From positions 1 to 48,518 of the forward strand of contig NZ_JABBVZ010000021.1 of the NCBI RefSeq assembly GCF_012933365.1: 48,518 nucleotides of DNA. The letters run 5' to 3'. How positions within the stretch are numbered: the first letter of the stretch is position 1; every line of letters begins with the position of its first letter. Positions 32,077 through 40,705 of this stretch are shown here, in pieces. The DNA is from Sulfobacillus harzensis (lineage in GTDB: Bacteria; Bacillota; Sulfobacillia; Sulfobacillales; Sulfobacillaceae). The position numbers and the translations under genes are program-made. Under the pieces are notes generated by a model. The model did not search any database. It was given only the letters and a program-made list of their open reading frames with translations, and was not told the DNA's origin.

Positions 32077-34423
32077 TTAGTCGGTCTCCTCGAGTTGTGC
32101 GACCGTGACTCCATCGCCGCCCTCGCCAGGACCTCCTAATCGGTAGGTGACGACCCGAGGGTCATGCTTCAACTGCTCCGAGACCACTCGCCGCAGCACG
32201 CCGGTGCCTTTGCCATGGATGATGCGCACAAAAGGCGCAGACGCCAATACCGCATCGTCCAAGTACTTATCCAGCGCCTCGGCGGCCTCCTCCCCGGTCA
32301 TGCCGCGCAAATCCAACTCCAAGCCCATGCTCTCGCTTTTTGCACGGCCTAAGTCACGATGGTGGGCTTCCCGTTCTCGCGGCCGCGGGGCGGACGCCCC
32401 CCTCGATGCGCTCCAACTCATCGACGGCCAACTTCAATTTCAGCGATCCGACTTCGACCGTCGCCGTACGGCCTTTAAGCTCAACAATGGTACCCACGTC
32501 GGGAAAACCCGCCACGCGGACGCGGTCTCCCACCGCGTCGGGCGGCGTCCCAGCCTGAGCTTGCCGGCGCGCGATACTTCGAGGAAGCTTGGCGATGCCA
32601 CGATACTGCTCGCGCAAGGCCTCCACGGCACGTGCCCGCTCTTTGCCCTCCTGCTGCCGCACCGCTTCCAACGCCTGATTGAATTTCTGGGTCATGTCAT
32701 CCAGCTCGCGCCGCCAAGCCTTTTCGGCCCGTTCCCGATCCCGTTCCAAACGTTCGGTTAAAATCCGCTCTTTGTCGTCCAACGCCCGCTGACGAACATC
32801 CAAGTCGGCTTGGCGAGCCCGGAGTGCTTCGTCCTGCTCGCGCAGTGTCCTTTGCAGCTGGTTAATCTCCAAAATGGCATCCGATAAGGTCACAGCCTCC
32901 CGGTCCAAGAGAGATTCGGCGCGATCGACCAGTTCCGGCGGAAATCCTAACCGCCGGGCGATGTAGAATGCGTGGGAGCTGCCGGGCGATCCCAACACGA
33001 GGTGATAGGTTGGCGCCAAGGTTTCTCGGTCGAACTCCACCAAAGCGTTTTGAATCCGGGGATCTTTCAGGCCCAAAAGCTTCAGGCGGCTATAATGGGT
33101 GCTCGCAATAACCGGTGATTGCTTGTCCACCAAGTGCTGAATCATGGCCTCAGCCAAGGCCGCGCCTTCTTCTGGATCAGTTCCGGCCCCAATCTCATCA
33201 ATGAGCGACAGCGTATCCGGTCCCGCTTGACGCATCATCGGCCCTAGGCGGACTAAATGACTAGAAAAGGTCGACAGATTTTGGCTTAGACTCTGTTCAT
33301 CGCCAATGTCGGCAAATATTTGGCGATACAACGGAATACGCGTTCCCTCTTGCACGGGCGCCATAAACCCTGACAACGCCAGCAACACAATAATGCCCGT
33401 GGTCTTCAGCGCAACCGTTTTGCCCCCGGTATTGGGCCCGGTGATAATAATCGCCGGGCGCTCGCGCGACAGTTCCAACGAAATGGGGACCGGATTTTCT
33501 AAAAGGGGATGGCGCGCTTCCTGGATAACGAGGGTGTGACCTCCCAGTTCAGGGAGCGTGCCGTCGACCAGCCGGCCGTATTGGGCCGCCGCCATTTGCC
33601 GGTCGAACCAGGCCAGATGGTCATGAATGGCGCTGAGCGTCGGAGCCACCTGAGATGCCTTGGCGGTGAGCGCCGCCAGAATACGCTCAATTTCCCGCGC
33701 TTCGTCCTGGCGCAGGGTGGTCAGCCGATTTTGACGCTCCACAACGGCCAACGGTTCAACAAACACGGTTTGCCCACTGCCAGATTGATCATGCACGATG
33801 CCCGGCACCGAGTGTCGGAATTCGTTTCGCACCGGCACAACCCGCCGTCCAAAACGCACGGTGATGATGCCGTCTTGAAGATATCTGGACCATTCTGCGC
33901 TCCGCAGCACCCGCTCAAAGACATCATCAATCTCGCGCTCCAACTGCCGCATACGCCGGCGAATATCGGCCAGCTCCGGCGAGGCCTGATCACGGATCTG
34001 ACCCTCCGCGTCAATCACCTGATTTAAGGATTCGATAAGGCCATGCGGTAGCACAGTCCCCCCAATCCGCTCGGCGATATGCGGAAAGCGCTCAACATCA
34101 GCCACCTCATCCAGCCGTTGGAAGACCGACAAGGTTTTCAAGAGCGCCACAAAGTCGGCCAGGGACAACACCCCGCCCTTGTTCATGCGCTCCACCATGT
34201 CGTCCAGCGGCTCAGCACCGTGCGCCGTCGGCAGTCCTGCGTCAATCCACACCAGGCATTCTCGGACGGCCGCTTGGATTTCAAACAACCACACCCTGTC
34301 CGACATCGGCCGGGACAGCAGCACCATTCTGCGGCCCATCCGGGTGCCAGCCAATTGAGCAATGCGCTCTAATACCGTGTCCCACTCCAACACAGCCAGG
34401 GTATCAGGCAATTCTAAGGTCAT
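32077..34423 (-). pseudogene. mutS2: MutS2 with a one-base frameshift before the Smr domain
   Basis: MutS-like ATPase that suppresses recombination or rescues collided ribosomes. The large frame starts at ATG 34423 (GGCGGG five bases upstream) and has Walker A ITGPNTGGKTVALK, the DEIGAGTDPEEGAALAEAMI block and a coiled coil rich in Arg/Glu/Gln. It then stops at 32354. A second frame carries the Smr nuclease domain (LELDLRGMTGEEAAEALDKY, then VRIIHGKGTGVLRRVV) to the stop at 32077. A run of six Cs on the plus strand (32397-32402) lies at the junction; removing one base joins the frames. Either a real lesion or a homopolymer sequencing error. Confidence 0.9.
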
Positions 34424-34444
34424 TCTGTCCCGCCTTCGCAAAGA

Positions 34445-34491
34445 CACAGGCCGGACAATGCCGACCTGTGGTTCCGGTTCCTTCTATTATA
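34445..34491 (-). promoter_or_regulatory. mutS2 promoter (extended -10) and leader hairpin
   Basis: On the minus strand TGGTATAAT (TATAAT at 34486-34491) is an extended -10 with no good -35. Between it and the start, CACAGGTCGG and CCGGCCTGTG (34445-34470) form a 10-bp stem with a six-base loop, including one G-U. No T-run follows, so it is not a terminator; it may affect translation or RNA stability. Confidence 0.45.
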
Positions 34492-34511
34492 CCAGGTTCC
34501 CGCTGGCGATT

Positions 34512-34796
34512 TTACTTGGTGGCGTCCTTGACCTCGCGTTTGGAGCGCCATTGCTGCTGCATAGCCGATATCAGTTCCTGGTGCTGTTCTTGCAGCTCAA
34601 AGAACTCTTCGGCGATGTTGAGGGCGGTCAAGACAGCCAGGCGATTAAGGCTGACCCGGGGATTTTTGGAAGCCAATACCCGGATCCGGTTGTCCACATG
34701 ATATGCCAGAGCTTTAACCACATCTTCCGGCAAGTCGCCGACCAGCGAGTAATCCTCCCCGTAGATGGTTACGGTGGTCCGAATCTGTTCACCCAC
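34512..34796 (-). CDS. zapA: Cell division protein ZapA
   Basis: A 94-residue FtsZ-ring cross-linker. The N-terminal domain RTTVTIYGEDYSLVGDLPED is followed by the helical dimer region (HVDNRIRVLASKNPRVSLNR, AVLTALNIAEEFFELQEQHQ), typical of the family. The GTG start has AAGGGG eight bases upstream. An extended -10 (minus-strand TGGTATAAA, 34821-34829) lies just before it. The position between pheT and mutS2 is common in Bacillota. Confidence 0.92.
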   Translation of the reverse strand: MGEQIRTTVTIYGEDYSLVGDLPEDVVKALAYHVDNRIRVLASKNPRVSLNRLAVLTALNIAEEFFELQEQHQELISAMQQQWRSKREVKDATK

Positions 34797-34820
34797 AACA
34801 TTCGCCCCTTCGTGTCAAGT

Positions 34821-34829
34821 TTTATACCA
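34821..34829 (-). promoter_or_regulatory. Candidate extended -10 element of the zapA promoter
   Basis: Minus-strand TGGTATAAA, where TATAAA occupies 34821-34826, lies 25 bases upstream of the zapA start. No clear -35 is visible. Confidence 0.4.
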
Positions 34830-34870
34830 ATTCTCGACAATGCGGGGAAAATCCTGCTGAAATTGGAAAA

Positions 34871-37201
34871 TTATTGGCGGATTTTCACATCCAACGCTGC
34901 CAACTGCTCAAGAATTCGGCCCACCTCGTGGTCCACCTGCTCATCGGTCAACGTTTCCTGGTCGGATTGGAAGCGAAGGCGAACCGTTAACGAGGTGCCA
35001 AAATCACCGTGATATCGGTCAATGGGACGCATCGCCTGCAATACGCCAATGTTCAATTGATCAATCGCCTGTACCAACGCCTGATATGGTACCGCCTCAG
35101 GAATCACCAAGGACAAGTCGCGTTCCACTTCCGGGAATCGCGATGGCCTCCCCGGCTGTGACACCCGGCGGATGAGATTCGCATCCACCTGCATCACCAG
35201 CGCGCCTAGACGGCGCACCCGGTAGTGCTGCGCAATACGAGGCCTAAGCTCCCCCACCCAACCGATAGTCTTGCCCTCCACAACCAGAGCTTCCACCCGG
35301 CCCGGGTGAACATAGGCCGGAGGATTCGGCATGGCTTCACGGTGTCCTCCGAGACCGAGTCGGGAAAACAAGAAATCCGCGAGGCCGGTCAGATCGTAAA
35401 TGGTCGCCTCCTCACGAGGGGGAAACGACGCGGCGGGCTCCAGGGATAACAGCACGCCCAATTCGCGCCCCTCCTGTATTTGCGCTGCCTCGCGGGCGAA
35501 CACCGAACCCAGCTCAAAAATGCGAATGGCCAAGTCGTGTCGTGAGCGGTTATAGCGGGCCACCTCAAGCAGGCTCGGGAGAATGTGCTGGCGCAGAACG
35601 CTCTCCTCCTCCCGGAGGGGATTGGTGACGCGCACCGAGGCGGCCTCGCTCTCAGAAAATAGGGGTGCCCAGGCGGGATTGGCAAACGTCCGCGTCACCA
35701 CCTCGTGGTACCCAGCGCTCGCCACCACATCGCGCATTTCTTCCTCAAACTGCACCGCAGCGCTTCGTCGGGCCAGACCCGTTACCCCGTAAGGAAGGCG
35801 CGGGGCGATGTTGTCCAGACCGTGGAAGCGCGCCACATCTTCGGCTAGATCATAGATGGACTCCACATCGTGCCGATATCGGGGCACCACCACCTGGGTA
35901 TCAAGAAAGGCATACCCAAAGCCTTGGAGCGCCTGTCGCATCTTCTCATCGTCCCACTCAACGCCCAACAGCGCACGAATACGGGCCGGATTAAACGGAA
36001 TGAGACGCTCCGTGGGGAGATCGCCCACCACCCCGCTGACCTGCACCTCAACCAAAACCCCCGCCTCGGCCAAAATTTGGGTAACCACGGCGGGCGCCTC
36101 GAAGACCGCCAGGGGATCGGTGCCGCGTCCAAAATGGACCGCCGCATCGGTCATCAGGCCATGTTTCTTGAAACTCTGGTAAATACCGGGGGCGCTGAAG
36201 TGGGCGCATTCCAACCAAATCTCCTCGGTGTCCGGCGCAACCCCGGAGTCTATCCCCCCCATGATGCCAGCCAGCGCCAAGGCCTTGTCTTGATCCGCAA
36301 TCACGAGATCGCGGCTGTCCAGCGTGATGACCGCCCCATCCAAGAGCGTGAGGGATTCCTCCGGCTGAGCCAGGCGCACCCGAATGGGCCCGTTCACGCG
36401 CCGTTGATCAAAGGCATGCAGCGGTTCGCCTAAATCCCAGAGGACAAAATTGGTCACATCCACGGCCGGATGGATGATGCGATGTCCCATAGCCAAAAGC
36501 AGCGTCTGCAGCCAGAGCGGGGAGACCAACCCCGGTTTTATTTTCAACCCCACCAAACCGTACAGCGGACAGCGCTCCGGCGCTTCCACCACAGCCAGGG
36601 GATTGTCTTGGTAGGCAAAGGGGGCCACGGCGGGAGCGAGCGGTAGATGCCAAATGGCGCCCAGTTCCCGCGCCAAGTGGCGCACGCTTTGCAAATACTG
36701 GGCAATATTAGGCGTCAATTCAACCTCATATAGGGTATCGGGACCCCCAATGACCTGAAGGAATGTGGTGCCCAGTGGATCTGGACCATCCCAGACCCAA
36801 AGGTCGCCGCCCGCCGTCTGATATCCCAACTCCTCAGGCGAGAGAAGCATGCCCGGCGAATCAATGCCGCGCAAGGCCCGTACGCTCAACGTCCGCCCAT
36901 CAGGCAAGGTAGTCCCAGGCGGTGCATACCACAGCCGCTCACCGGGAAATCCGTTGGAGGCACCGGTGACGATACGGGTGACCTCTCCCCGCCCTCGCCG
37001 GACGTCGACTAAAGATAGGTGGTCACTCTCCGGATGAGGCGTCCGAGCCACGACCTCCACCAATTCCACCATGGCAAAGTTTTCTCCCCAGGCTTTAGTG
37101 GCAGCAACTTCCACGCCGATTTGTTCCAGCCCCGCCACCACCTGGCGGGGTTCCGGAAGATTCGGCAAATGCCGCTTGAGCCAGCGGTGACTTACAATCA
37201 T
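34871..37201 (-). CDS. pheT: Phenylalanyl-tRNA synthetase beta subunit
   Basis: The 776-residue beta subunit holds the tRNA-binding and editing functions of the (alpha beta)2 enzyme. Visible parts are the EMAP/tRNA-binding domain (FAMVELVEVVARTPHPESDH), the B3/4 editing domain, the B5 domain (RIRALLGVEWDDEKMRQAL) and the C-terminal ferredoxin-fold anticodon domain (SRFPEVERDLSLVIPE, then SLTVRLRFQ). ATG 37201 overlaps the pheS stop as ATGA, so it is translationally coupled. Confidence 0.97.
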   Translation of the reverse strand: MIVSHRWLKRHLPNLPEPRQVVAGLEQIGVEVAATKAWGENFAMVELVEVVARTPHPESDHLSLVDVRRGRGEVTRIVTGASNGFPGERLWYAPPGTTLPDGRTLSVRALRGIDSPGMLLSPEELGYQTAGGDLWVWDGPDPLGTTFLQVIGGPDTLYEVELTPNIAQYLQSVRHLARELGAIWHLPLAPAVAPFAYQDNPLAVVEAPERCPLYGLVGLKIKPGLVSPLWLQTLLLAMGHRIIHPAVDVTNFVLWDLGEPLHAFDQRRVNGPIRVRLAQPEESLTLLDGAVITLDSRDLVIADQDKALALAGIMGGIDSGVAPDTEEIWLECAHFSAPGIYQSFKKHGLMTDAAVHFGRGTDPLAVFEAPAVVTQILAEAGVLVEVQVSGVVGDLPTERLIPFNPARIRALLGVEWDDEKMRQALQGFGYAFLDTQVVVPRYRHDVESIYDLAEDVARFHGLDNIAPRLPYGVTGLARRSAAVQFEEEMRDVVASAGYHEVVTRTFANPAWAPLFSESEAASVRVTNPLREEESVLRQHILPSLLEVARYNRSRHDLAIRIFELGSVFAREAAQIQEGRELGVLLSLEPAASFPPREEATIYDLTGLADFLFSRLGLGGHREAMPNPPAYVHPGRVEALVVEGKTIGWVGELRPRIAQHYRVRRLGALVMQVDANLIRRVSQPGRPSRFPEVERDLSLVIPEAVPYQALVQAIDQLNIGVLQAMRPIDRYHGDFGTSLTVRLRFQSDQETLTDEQVDHEVGRILEQLAALDVKIRQ

Positions 37202-38241
37202 AGTCCGTGCCCTCCCCCACTTTGAAAGCGCTCCAAATACCGAAGGTCGTTTTGGTATAAAAGCCGCAAATCATCCAGTCCAAAGAGCCGCATGGCTACC
37301 CGCTCAATGCCCATCCCAAACGCGAAACCCGAGACTTGGTCCGGATCGTACCCACCATTTTTCAGGACGGTGGGATGGACAATGCCCGAGCCCAAAATCT
37401 CGACCCACCCGGTCCCCTTGCAAACCCGGCACCCGCCGCCGCCACAGGACGCACAGGTCACGTCCATTTCCACTGAGGGTTCGGTGAAAGGAAAATAGCT
37501 GGGGCGAAACCGCGTCCCCACCTCCTGTCCCACGAGTTCCCGCACCATCACCGTGAGCGTGCCGGTTAAATCGGCTAAACTAATGCCGCGATCCACCACC
37601 AAACCCTCAACCTGCTGAAACATGGGCACGTGGGTGGCATCGTCATCCCGGCGATAGGTGAAGCCGGGCGCCGCGACACGGATGGGTAAACGGCCCTCAT
37701 ACGCTTGCATGGTCCGAATTTGCACGGGTGAGGTATGCGTGCGCAGTACCAACCCCGGAACGTCCACGAAGAAGGAGTCCTGCATCTCCCGAGCGGGATG
37801 GCCCGACGGAATATTCAGCGCTTCGAAGTTGTACCATTCTGACTCCACTTGCGGACCATAGGCGAGAGAAAATCCTAGCCGCATGAGAACGTCCTCGATG
37901 CGTCGGCGCATCCGCGTTAAGGGGTGCAATAAACCAACCGTGGGAAGGCGTCCGGGAAGACTCAAATCCATTCGCTCTGAACGAAGTTGGCGCGCTTCCT
38001 CCTGTTCCTCCAGCCATTGTTCGCGTGCGGCCAAGGCATTGAGCACCTGCTCCCGCCAGCCGTTTAAGACCGCCCCGCGGGTCCGGCGGTCATCGGGCGA
38101 CAGGGCACCCAACCCTTTCATCTCTTGGGTAATCCATCCCTTTTTACCCACAAAGCGTCCGCGCAGTTCCAAAATTTCCGCTTTGGACCCTGCCTGTTGA
38201 ATGGAACTCAGTGCGCTATCTAAATCAAACGGTTCGGCCAT
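37198..38241 (-). CDS. pheS: Phenylalanyl-tRNA synthetase alpha subunit
   Basis: The 347-residue catalytic class II subunit. Motif 2 (FRPSYFPFTEPSVEMDV) and motif 3 (SGFAFGMGIERVAMRLFG) are clear, along with the N-terminal coiled coil. A CXXC-like cluster (CASCGGGGCRVC) matches the family. Of two tandem ATG codons the second (38241) fits GGAGG spacing (five bases) better. It is preceded by a T-box leader and overlaps pheT. Confidence 0.97.
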   Translation of the reverse strand: MAEPFDLDSALSSIQQAGSKAEILELRGRFVGKKGWITQEMKGLGALSPDDRRTRGAVLNGWREQVLNALAAREQWLEEQEEARQLRSERMDLSLPGRLPTVGLLHPLTRMRRRIEDVLMRLGFSLAYGPQVESEWYNFEALNIPSGHPAREMQDSFFVDVPGLVLRTHTSPVQIRTMQAYEGRLPIRVAAPGFTYRRDDDATHVPMFQQVEGLVVDRGISLADLTGTLTVMVRELVGQEVGTRFRPSYFPFTEPSVEMDVTCASCGGGGCRVCKGTGWVEILGSGIVHPTVLKNGGYDPDQVSGFAFGMGIERVAMRLFGLDDLRLLYQNDLRYLERFQSGGGHGL

Positions 38242-38262
38242 CATATCCTCCCCCTAAACAAC

Positions 38263-38503
38263 AAAAAACCGCCCCCTAAAGGGCGGGAAAACTCTCCCGT
38301 GGTACCACCTTCATTGATCCCGAACGCACACGCGTGGAATCCACTCGCACGAACGTAACGGGTTCGACCGGCCTGCCCTACTCCATGGTTCAAGCAAGCA
38401 CTCCCCAGGGAATTCGATAGGAGGAGAAGGCGCAGCTTACAGTCGCGGATGCGCTCCCTGGGCAACTCCCGAATCTATCTACTAGTCTGGATCATCGCGT
38501 TGA
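38263..38503 (-). ncRNA. Phe T-box leader of pheST
   Basis: The minus-strand leader ends with the conserved AGGTGGTACCACGG (near 38297-38310), which pairs with an uncharged tRNA acceptor end, then a terminator (CCGCCC/GGGCGG at 38269-38286 with TTTTTT from 38268 to 38263). CCAGGGA and TCCCTGG (about 38405-38411 and 38454-38460) close Stem I, and the nearby UUC (GAA 38410-38412 on the plus strand) is the Phe codon. It senses uncharged tRNA-Phe and lets transcription read through. Confidence 0.9.
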
Positions 38504-38510
38504 TAATGGG

Positions 38511-38540
38511 ACTATACCATAGCAGGCGGTGCGAAGCCAA
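38511..38540 (-). promoter_or_regulatory. Promoter of the pheST leader
   Basis: Minus-strand TTGGCT (38535-38540) and TGGTATAGT (TATAGT at 38511-38516) are separated by 18 bases, giving an extended -10 promoter. Transcription should begin near 38503, just ahead of the T-box. It lies in the last codons of the upstream methyltransferase gene. Confidence 0.6.
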
Positions 38541-39354
38541 TGCCCTTCTCCTGCCGCCGAAATGCCGCATGGAATAAAACGATGGCGCCTGCCATGGAGA
38601 CGTTGAGAGACTCCGATGCCGGGGACATCGGAATGGTGACGACTTCAGTATCGCGATACCATGCAGGGTCAAGCCCGTTTCCTTCGTTGCCCAGCACCAG
38701 TGCCGTCGACCCCGTCCAATCGGCTTGGTGGTAGGGCAAGCCGCGGTCGACGGCGGTCGTGCGGATGGTGACACCCGCGGTCCGCAGAACGTCAGGCCAG
38801 CCCTCGTCCAAGGACACCACCGGCAACCGAAAGGCTGCGCCCGCAGAAGCCCGCAGACATTTTGGATTGAAGGCTTCCACCGTTCCGGAGGCGACCCCCA
38901 GGGCATGAGCACCGGCCGCCAGCGCTGCCCGCATCAGGGTGCCAAGATTGCCGGGGTCTTGAATCCCCAAAGCAATGGGAAAGAGCAAGGGCTGGGGACT
39001 CTTGTCCAACAAGTCGCCGAGCGTTACGGAGCGAGGAAGCGAGATGACCGCTAAAATACCCTGGGGAGTTTCAACCTGCGAGAGTTCCTCAAAGAGCCGG
39101 TCGGTCACGTAAAACAAAGAGGTGGAACGGGCTTGCAGGCGCGTTAACATCGCGCGCCCCTCGACCCGTTCCACCCATTTGGGACTGTAGACGACCAACT
39201 GCGGCTGAAACCCCGCAGCTAAGGCTTCCTCTAAAAGCCGCCCGCCCTCCACAACGGTGGCGTTGCTTTTGATCCGGGCTTGGCGGCTCGTGTTCAGCCG
39301 TTTGATGCGCCGGATCATTTTGTTGTCAGCTGAGTCGAGCGGTTGGATGACCAT
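38512..39354 (-). CDS. TrmH/SpoU-family RNA 2'-O-methyltransferase
   Basis: A 280-residue S-adenosylmethionine-dependent enzyme of the SPOUT fold. It has an N-terminal RNA-binding part (MIRRIKRLNTSRQARIKSNA) and the three SpoU motifs: IQDPGNLGTLMRAA, LVLGNEGNGLD and IPMSPASESLNVSMAGAIV. The target, an rRNA or tRNA ribose, is not certain. ATG 39354 follows the rplT stop with no gap. The place between rplT and pheS is conserved in Bacillota. Confidence 0.93.
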   Translation of the reverse strand: MVIQPLDSADNKMIRRIKRLNTSRQARIKSNATVVEGGRLLEEALAAGFQPQLVVYSPKWVERVEGRAMLTRLQARSTSLFYVTDRLFEELSQVETPQGILAVISLPRSVTLGDLLDKSPQPLLFPIALGIQDPGNLGTLMRAALAAGAHALGVASGTVEAFNPKCLRASAGAAFRLPVVSLDEGWPDVLRTAGVTIRTTAVDRGLPYHQADWTGSTALVLGNEGNGLDPAWYRDTEVVTIPMSPASESLNVSMAGAIVLFHAAFRRQEKGIGFAPPAMV

Positions 39355-39708
39355 TTAGAGAGCCGCTTTCGCCTTGTCGACCAAAACGCGGAAGCTGTCC
39401 ATGTCGCGAACTGCCAAATCAGCCAGCACTTTCCGGTCCAAGCCAATACCAGCCCGCTTCAAACCGTTCATTAAGCGGCTATAGGACATCCCGTTCATAC
39501 GGGCAGCTGCATTAATGCGCGAAATCCAAAGACGCCGGAAGTCGCCCTTGCGCTTCCTGCGGTGCTGATATGCATACCACAGAGAGTGCATGACCGCCTC
39601 ATTGGCGGGGCGAAAGTGCCGTGAGCGCGCTCCACGATACCCCTTCGCCAATTTAAGAATCTTTTTGTGGCGGCGGTGGCGCACCATGCCGTTTTTTACA
39701 CGTGCCAT
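39355..39708 (-). CDS. rplT: Ribosomal protein bL20
   Basis: A 117-residue large-subunit protein with the basic N-terminal extension [20 protein letters not shown] and the globular domain ending [13 protein letters not shown]. Length is normal. It is third in the infC-rpmI-rplT operon, and bL20 is known to repress this operon by binding its leader in several bacteria. Confidence 0.98.
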   Translation of the reverse strand: MARVKNGMVRHRRHKKILKLAKGYRGARSRHFRPANEAVMHSLWYAYQHRRKRKGDFRRLWISRINAAARMNGMSYSRLMNGLKRAGIGLDRKVLADLAVRDMDSFRVLVDKAKAAL

Positions 39709-39748
39709 TTGTTAAGCTCCCTCCGAAACCTGATGTTGACGCGAAAAG

Positions 39749-39946
39749 TTAGCCGTACGGCAAGAGCCGCTTGGTGCGATGCTGATCACTCTTGGACAAA
39801 AGCTCCGGATGGCGGAGACGACGACGGCGGCCCGCCGACTTGTGCTCCAACAAGTGGCTCTTGCCCGCTTTGTGGCGCTTCGGTTTGCCCGTGCCCGTCA
39901 AGCTGATGCGCTTGGCCGCACCCCGGTGACTCTTCATTTTCGGCAT
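39749..39946 (-). CDS. rpmI: Ribosomal protein bL35
   Basis: A 65-residue large-subunit protein with the invariant MPKMKSHRGAAKRISLTGTG start and basic tail (RRLRHPELLSKSDQHRTKRL). It starts three bases after the infC stop, with AAAGGAGC inside the end of infC. Confidence 0.98.
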   Translation of the reverse strand: MPKMKSHRGAAKRISLTGTGKPKRHKAGKSHLLEHKSAGRRRRLRHPELLSKSDQHRTKRLLPYG

Positions 39947-39949
39947 TGT

Positions 39950-40465
39950 TTACGCTCCTTTTTTCGGTGCCAAAATCATGATCATGGCTCGTCCTTCGAC
40001 ACGCGGCACACGTTCAACGGCACCCACGTCCGATACGAGCTCGGCCAACTTGGACAACGTCTGCTGAGCCAAGGGCGCATGAACAATCTCACGGCCACGG
40101 AAGACCATCGTGCACTTGACTTTGTCGCCTTCTTCAAGAAAGCGCCGGGCGTTTTTGACCTTGACGTCAAAGTCGTGATCCTCAATGGATGGCCGCATCT
40201 TCAGTTCTTTGACGCTAACAATCTTTTGCTTCTTGCGGGATTCGCGATCCCGTTTGGCCTGCTCGTATTTATACTTCCCATAATCCATCAAGCGGCAAAC
40301 GGGAGGTCGGGCCGTCGGCGAAACCTCCACCAAATCTACGTGGCGATCTTGGGCCAGCTGCAACGCGTCTCGGGTCGACATCACGCCGAACTGCTCACCG
40401 CCGTCACCGACTACGCGAACCTCGCGCACTCGGATTTGCTCGTTAATCCGAAGATCCTTAATAAT
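39950..40465 (-). CDS. infC: Translation initiation factor IF-3, with AUU start
   Basis: Binds the 30S subunit and checks start codons. The visible ATG/GTG-start frame begins at GTG 40429, but the family N-terminus (KDLRINEQIRVREVRVVG) extends upstream to tandem ATT codons at 40465 and 40462. AAGGAGGG (plus-strand 40471-40478) lies five and eight bases before them, and no ATG/GTG/TTG occurs in that stretch. infC normally starts at AUU, which lets IF-3 repress itself, so AUU 40465 (171 residues) or 40462 is taken as the start. The body has DYGKYKYEQAKRDRESRKKQ and KCTMVFRGREIVH as expected. Confidence 0.92.
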   Translation of the reverse strand: MIKDLRINEQIRVREVRVVGDGGEQFGVMSTRDALQLAQDRHVDLVEVSPTARPPVCRLMDYGKYKYEQAKRDRESRKKQKIVSVKELKMRPSIEDHDFDVKVKNARRFLEEGDKVKCTMVFRGREIVHAPLAQQTLSKLAELVSDVGAVERVPRVEGRAMIMILAPKKGA

Positions 40466-40662
40466 CGCGTCCCTCCTTGTCTCAAAACGGTTCGCCTCAG
40501 GAAACTACCTCAAAGCGAGGAAAGGACGGGTCTCGTCACCCGTCCAAACAGAAGATTTACCGGCTGGTGTCTTGTTTCCGCCTTGATCCTCTTCCAAATC
40601 CAACCCTTTTGGCCTGTGCCGCGGGGTGAGAAGTTGATACTTCTGCTTTGTTCGGAGTTCCT
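40466..40662 (-). promoter_or_regulatory. infC operon leader with attenuator-like hairpin
   Basis: A leader of about 195 bases precedes infC. GGACGGGT (40524-40531) and ACCCGTCC (40538-40545) form an 8-bp stem followed on the minus strand by TTTCC, then a U-containing stretch. In relatives, the infC-rpmI-rplT leader is controlled by bL20 through an attenuator, so this hairpin may be that element, but its U-tract is weak. Confidence 0.45.
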
Positions 40663-40668
40663 GACCAT

Positions 40669-40697
40669 ATTGTACTGAGTGGTGTAGGCGGCGTCAA
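40669..40697 (-). promoter_or_regulatory. Promoter of the infC-rpmI-rplT-trmH operon
   Basis: Minus-strand TTGACG (40692-40697) and TACAAT (40669-40674) are separated by exactly 17 bases, a near-consensus sigma-A promoter. It lies just after the thrS stop. Confidence 0.75.
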
Positions 40698-40705
40698 TGC
40701 TTGCC

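Noticed and set aside
32354..32421. Programmed frameshift in mutS2
   Set aside because: A -1 slip on the homopolymer leads to a frame that soon stops; a +1 shift is needed and MutS2 is not known to use one.
39779..40678. Plus-strand frame opposite infC and rpmI
   Set aside because: It mirrors highly conserved ribosomal-protein genes and has no supporting start signal.
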